Shown piece after piece: positions 61,000 through 64,000 of a stretch of DNA of 64,000 nt. A model generated the notes under the pieces. That model was given only the letters and a program-made list of their open reading frames with translations. It did no database searches and was not told the DNA's origin. Position numbers and translations under genes: made by a program. The DNA is from Microbacterium sp. LWH7-1.2 (GTDB taxonomy: Bacteria > Actinomycetota > Actinomycetes > Actinomycetales > Microbacteriaceae). Position 1 is the stretch's first letter. The number at the start of each line of letters is the position of its first letter. The stretch is from NCBI RefSeq assembly GCF_038397755.1, contig NZ_CP151637.1, positions 3,038,001 to 3,102,000 on the forward strand, read 5' to 3'.

Positions 61000-61833
61000 T
61001 CAGGGCATGATCGCGTCGCGCACCGCACTCGCGCCGGCGAGCTGCCCCGAGGCGATGGCGGCGGCCAGCGACACCATCGGGCCGGGCACCGCCGCCAGGT
61101 GCGCCATGTCGCCGCCCGCGTACACGCCCGGCACGGTCGTACGTCCCATCGCGTCGATCTCCACGCCGCCGCTCGGAAGGACGCCGCAGCCGAGCTGTCC
61201 GGCGAACGGTGCGCGCTGCGCGGCGGTGGCCGCGGTGAACACGCCGGCGACGTGCTCTGCCGAGCCGTCGCGCAGCGAGAGCTCCAGTCCGCCGTCGACC
61301 TCGGATACGAGCGCGACGTCGGCGGGACGGGCGATGAAGGCGGACGCGACGACGGGGCGCAGCATCCGTTCGATCATTCCGGCGTGCTCGCCGTCGATGA
61401 GGATGCCGACGCGCCGGCCGGCGAACTCGTGCCCGTGGCAGAACGGGCACTGCGCGACGAGGCGGCCCCACTGCTCGGCGAGCCCGGGGACCGACGGCAG
61501 CTCGTCGCGCATGCCGGTGGCGAGGACGAGGCGCGCGGCGCGCTCAGTGCCGTCGGGGGTGGTCACCGCGAAGTCGCCGAGCGATCCCGACACGGCGGTG
61601 ACGGCCGCCGGGCGGACCTCGACGGTGTCGTACGCGGCGAGCTCGTCGCGCGCGATGCGGCGCAGCTCAGCAGGGCTGCGACCGTCGTTGGTGAGAAGGT
61701 TGTGGGCGTGCTCGACTGTCGCGTTGCGGTACTCGCCGGAGTCGAGCAGGAGCACGGTGCGGTGCATGCGGCCGATGGTGAGCGCCGCCTGGAGGCCGGC
61801 CGGGCCGCCGCCGATCACGATGACGTCGTACAT
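61000..61833 (-). CDS. Thioredoxin reductase-like NAD(P)/FAD oxidoreductase
   Basis: 277 residues. FAD GxGxxG motif VIVIGGGPAGLQAALTIGR at the N-terminus, redox pair in QCPFCHGHEF (CxxC, about 121-124), and C-terminal VPGVYAGGDMAHLA for the FAD ring. Lacks a typical second Rossmann GGGDSA motif (RVGILIDGEHAGMIERM instead), so the electron donor is uncertain. Start ATG 61833 with GAGAGG upstream. Divergent from the MerR gene, with a palindrome between them. Confidence 0.9.
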   Translation of the reverse strand: MYDVIVIGGGPAGLQAALTIGRMHRTVLLLDSGEYRNATVEHAHNLLTNDGRSPAELRRIARDELAAYDTVEVRPAAVTAVSGSLGDFAVTTPDGTERAARLVLATGMRDELPSVPGLAEQWGRLVAQCPFCHGHEFAGRRVGILIDGEHAGMIERMLRPVVASAFIARPADVALVSEVDGGLELSLRDGSAEHVAGVFTAATAAQRAPFAGQLGCGVLPSGGVEIDAMGRTTVPGVYAGGDMAHLAAVPGPMVSLAAAIASGQLAGASAVRDAIMP

Positions 61834-61871
61834 GGGGATCCTCTCGTCGGGTTGCATCTGCGTCGATCCTG

Positions 61872-61895
61872 TGACTTCATGTCGACATGAAGTCA
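61872..61895. promoter_or_regulatory. Perfect 24-bp palindrome overlapping the MerR start codon
   Basis: TGACTTCATGTC followed by its exact reverse complement. It covers the ATG (61887) of the MerR gene and lies 38 bp upstream of the divergent oxidoreductase. Most likely the MerR operator. Confidence 0.75.
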
Positions 61896-62372
61896 AGTCT
61901 GGCGATCGGAGACGCCGCCGCGCGGTTCTCGCTGCCCACGAACGTGCTGCGGCACTGGGAGGAGGTGGGACTGCTGCGGCCCGCGCGGGACGGGGGCGGT
62001 CGCCGGCGGTACGGGGACGACGACCTCGTGCGCATCGGCGTGATCGTGCGCAGCAAGAACGCCGGGATGAGCCTCGAACAGATCGGCGTACTGCTGGACG
62101 AGCAGGCGCCCGAGCGGCACCGCGTCCTCGAGGAGCACCTCGCCGACCTCGAGCGTCGCATGACCGACATGGAGCGCTCGCGACGCATGACCGAGCACGC
62201 CCTGCGCTGCCGCTCCCACGACATCACGACATGTCCGCGGTTCCGGGCGATCATGGACGAGGTCGTGGCGGGCACGGGACGATGGCGCGAAGCGGACGAG
62301 CCGCCTGTGGAGAGCGGTGGGGTGTCCACCGATCGGGCCGTGGAAGGCCGGGAGGCAGCATCCGCTCGTTAG
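61887..62372 (+). CDS. MerR family transcriptional regulator
   Basis: 161 residues. HTH LAIGDAAARFSLPTNVLRHWEEVGLLRPARDGGGRRRYGDDDLVRI (5-50), dimerisation helix, then a C-terminal ALRCRSHDITTCPRF with Cys108 and Cys116, which may sense metal or redox state. Divergent from the thioredoxin-reductase-like gene, its probable target. The ATG lies inside the operator palindrome; no ribosome site precedes it, so it is likely leaderless or starts slightly later. Its stop lies in the -10 of the next gene. Confidence 0.92.
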   Translation: MKSSLAIGDAAARFSLPTNVLRHWEEVGLLRPARDGGGRRRYGDDDLVRIGVIVRSKNAGMSLEQIGVLLDEQAPERHRVLEEHLADLERRMTDMERSRRMTEHALRCRSHDITTCPRFRAIMDEVVAGTGRWREADEPPVESGGVSTDRAVEGREAASAR

Positions 62373-62375
62373 CAT
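62370..62375 (+). promoter_or_regulatory. -10 element TAGCAT, leaderless start of helicase gene
   Basis: TAGCAT overlaps the MerR stop codon and is 6 nt before GTG 62382. Confidence 0.45.
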
Positions 62376-62381
62376 GATTCG

Positions 62382-63746
62382 GTGAACACTCCGCCGCTGT
62401 CTGCCGAGCAGGAGGCGCTGTTCCGGCTCATCGAAGACACCCGCGAGCACGTGTTCGTGACCGGACGCGCAGGCACCGGCAAGTCGACGCTGCTGCAGCA
62501 CCTCGCGTGGAATACGAACAAGCAGATCGCGGTGTGCGCACCGACGGGTGTGGCGGCGCTCAACGTCGAGGGCCAGACGATCCACTCGCTCTTCAAGCTG
62601 CCCCTCGGCATCATCGGCTCGCACGACGAGGACCAGTCGGACGCGACCCGCAAGCTCCTCAACGCCATCGACACGCTCGTGATCGACGAGATCTCGATGG
62701 TCAACGCCGACCTCATGGACGCGATCGACCGTTCCCTGCGCAAAGCGCGCGGCCGGCGCGGCGAGCCGTTCGGCGGCACGCAGATCGTCATGTTCGGGGA
62801 TCCGTACCAGCTGGCGCCCGTGCCGCCGCGCGGCGACGAACTGCGTTACGTGCGAGACCACTACCGGTCGTTCTGGTTCTTCGACGCCATGGTGTGGGTG
62901 GGCGAGACCGCGACCGACGGCGTCCTGGATGTCGGGTCGTATGGGGCGGACCTCAACATCCGCGAGCTGGTCGACATCCACCGGCAGTCCGACCCCGCGT
63001 TCAAGGCGATGCTCAACGCGGTGCGGTACGGCCGGGTGACGGCCGACATCGCCGAGGTGCTCAACAGCACCGGCGCCCGCACTCCCCCGGATCCCCTCGA
63101 TGGCGAGCATCCGATCATCACGCTCGCGACCCGCAACGACATCGTCAACAACATCAACCGGCGCCACCTGGCCGAGCTGGTCGGTCGCGAGCAGACGGCG
63201 ACGGCCGAGGTCAACGGCGACTTCGGACGAGGGGATGCCGCCTACCCGGCCGATCTCGAGCTCAAGCTGAAGGTCGGGGCCCAGGTGATGTTCCTGCGCA
63301 ACGACACCGCCGCGTTCGGCGAGCCGCCGCGGTGGGTCAACGGCACGATCGGCACCGTCACCCGCATCGCCGGCGAGACCGTGCGCGTCGACGTGGAGGG
63401 CGAGGAGTTCGACGTCGAGCCGTCGGTGTGGGAGAAGTACCGCTACTCGTACAACCCCGGCTCGAAGGAGCTCACCCGCGACATCGTCGCCGAGTTCACG
63501 CAGTTCCCACTGCGGCTGGCGTGGGCGGTCACGATCCACAAGTCGCAGGGCAAGACCTACGACCGCGCGGTCATCGATCTCGGCTCCGGGGCCTTCGCGC
63601 CGGGTCAGACCTACGTCGCCCTGTCGCGGCTGACCTCGCTCGACGGCCTGTACCTCTCACGACCGCTCCGGCCCCGCGACATCCAGGTCGACCCCGACGT
63701 ACAGCGCTTCATGCGCTCCGCGGTGCGCCGGACACCTGTGGCCTGA
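62382..63746 (+). CDS. Pif1/RecD2-like superfamily 1 DNA helicase
   Basis: 454 residues, GTG start. Walker A VTGRAGTGKSTLL (Lys34), Walker B TLVIDEISMVNADLMDAID, motif III MFGDPYQLAPVPP, and C-terminal AWAVTIHKSQGKTYDRAVIDLG with QTYVALSRLTSLDGLYLSRPL. ATP-dependent DNA unwinding; a housekeeping or replication-repair role is inferred. It is close in length to Pif1-like helicases, without nuclease domain. Confidence 0.92.
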   Translation: MNTPPLSAEQEALFRLIEDTREHVFVTGRAGTGKSTLLQHLAWNTNKQIAVCAPTGVAALNVEGQTIHSLFKLPLGIIGSHDEDQSDATRKLLNAIDTLVIDEISMVNADLMDAIDRSLRKARGRRGEPFGGTQIVMFGDPYQLAPVPPRGDELRYVRDHYRSFWFFDAMVWVGETATDGVLDVGSYGADLNIRELVDIHRQSDPAFKAMLNAVRYGRVTADIAEVLNSTGARTPPDPLDGEHPIITLATRNDIVNNINRRHLAELVGREQTATAEVNGDFGRGDAAYPADLELKLKVGAQVMFLRNDTAAFGEPPRWVNGTIGTVTRIAGETVRVDVEGEEFDVEPSVWEKYRYSYNPGSKELTRDIVAEFTQFPLRLAWAVTIHKSQGKTYDRAVIDLGSGAFAPGQTYVALSRLTSLDGLYLSRPLRPRDIQVDPDVQRFMRSAVRRTPVA

Positions 63747-63835
63747 GCCGACCGCGGTGCCGCAGCATCCGTCCTGCTGCTCAATCGGTGGGGGTCGTCC
63801 CTGATGGGGGATGCCGAAACACGGGTCGGTAACGG

Positions 63836-63873
63836 CGACACGCCGGTGATGGATGCTGCGCCCCGGTGTGTCG
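63836..63873. terminator. Terminator-like hairpin
   Basis: 11-bp stem (CGACACGCCGG, one G-U) with a 16-nt loop containing GGATGCTGC, between convergent genes. Confidence 0.5.
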
Positions 63874-63945
63874 CGCGACCAGCCCGTCTTTCGGCACGAA
63901 CTGCGCGAGCACGGACTGACGCTGTGGCGCGGGTCTCCGGCGAGG

Positions 63946-64000
63946 CTCAGGCGACGTGGGGGGCCCGGGCGGCCTTGGCGGCGGCGAGGTCCTCGAACAG
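63946..64000 (-). CDS. C-terminal end of an unidentified gene
   Basis: The open reverse frame from the window edge ends in TGA at 63946 and encodes LFEDLAAAKAARAPHVA. Too short for family assignment; support comes from its convergent position after the hairpin and the Ala-rich, GC-type codon use. Confidence 0.4.

Overview
The window is high-GC actinobacterial chromosome, most like Microbacteriaceae (Microbacterium or a close relative). This is inferred from base composition, many GTG starts, 4-bp ATGA/GTGA gene overlaps, a DUF222/HNH protein, an SCO7613-type giant membrane protein and the long zinc-free S14. I see no prophage, insertion sequence, CRISPR array, tRNA or rRNA. It reads as ordinary core plus accessory chromosome with short repeated elements.

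Layout. 1-5241: 5' part of a class A penicillin-binding protein (reverse), a RibD/DHFR-like reductase, a LysR/EamA divergent pair and a DUF222-HNH protein. 5560-11295: MATE exporter, small membrane protein, S33 peptidase and a secreted phytase-like/GDPD fusion. 11463-16512: LysR coupled to a stand-alone TOPRIM protein, a frameshifted aldo/keto reductase, MerR/GyrI regulator, DJ-1 family protein and a LysR. 16579-24777: CsbD, membrane proteins, hydrolase plus SelW-like protein, alcohol dehydrogenase, PLP decarboxylase and purB. 24825-30474: tyrosine phosphatase, secreted ExeM/NucH nuclease, a small helical protein with a lipase-like partner, and a YvlD-type membrane protein. 30602-35424: HisC-like aminotransferase and the E1alpha-E1beta-E2 part of a 2-oxo acid dehydrogenase; E3 is not present. 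35752-42586: a zinc block consisting of a Zur box, znuA-znuC-znuB-zur, then a permease, a TIGR03943-type partner and a beta-propeller-like protein. 42665-49608: methylpurine glycosylase, the 1724-residue SCO7613-like protein and rpmB-rpmG-rpsN. 49732-55346: GH51 arabinofuranosidase with its LacI regulator, an esterase, and a hydrolase/TetR divergent pair. 55558-64000: HU, a CopD-CtaG fusion, SulP transporter, a hypothetical protein, a thioredoxin-reductase-like/MerR divergent pair and a Pif1-like helicase.

The main unexplained signals are at DNA level. (1) A repetitive extragenic element starting CGGTCGTTGAGCGA and ending GAGTCGAAACG lies in two intergenic places, and as a six-copy, frame-preserving array inside the TIGR03943-type gene, where it encodes an 18-residue tandem peptide. 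(2) The 9-mer GGATGCTGC/GCAGCATCC occurs at least 28 times. It is in coding regions in more than one codon phase and as the arms of terminator-like hairpins. (3) Thirteen genes have a TANNNT hexamer, mostly TAGNNT, 6-7 nt before the start codon, as expected for leaderless transcripts.

Start codons were chosen from Shine-Dalgarno sequences, gene overlaps and these leaderless signatures. Long ORFs on the strand opposite clear genes were treated as GC-driven shadows and omitted.
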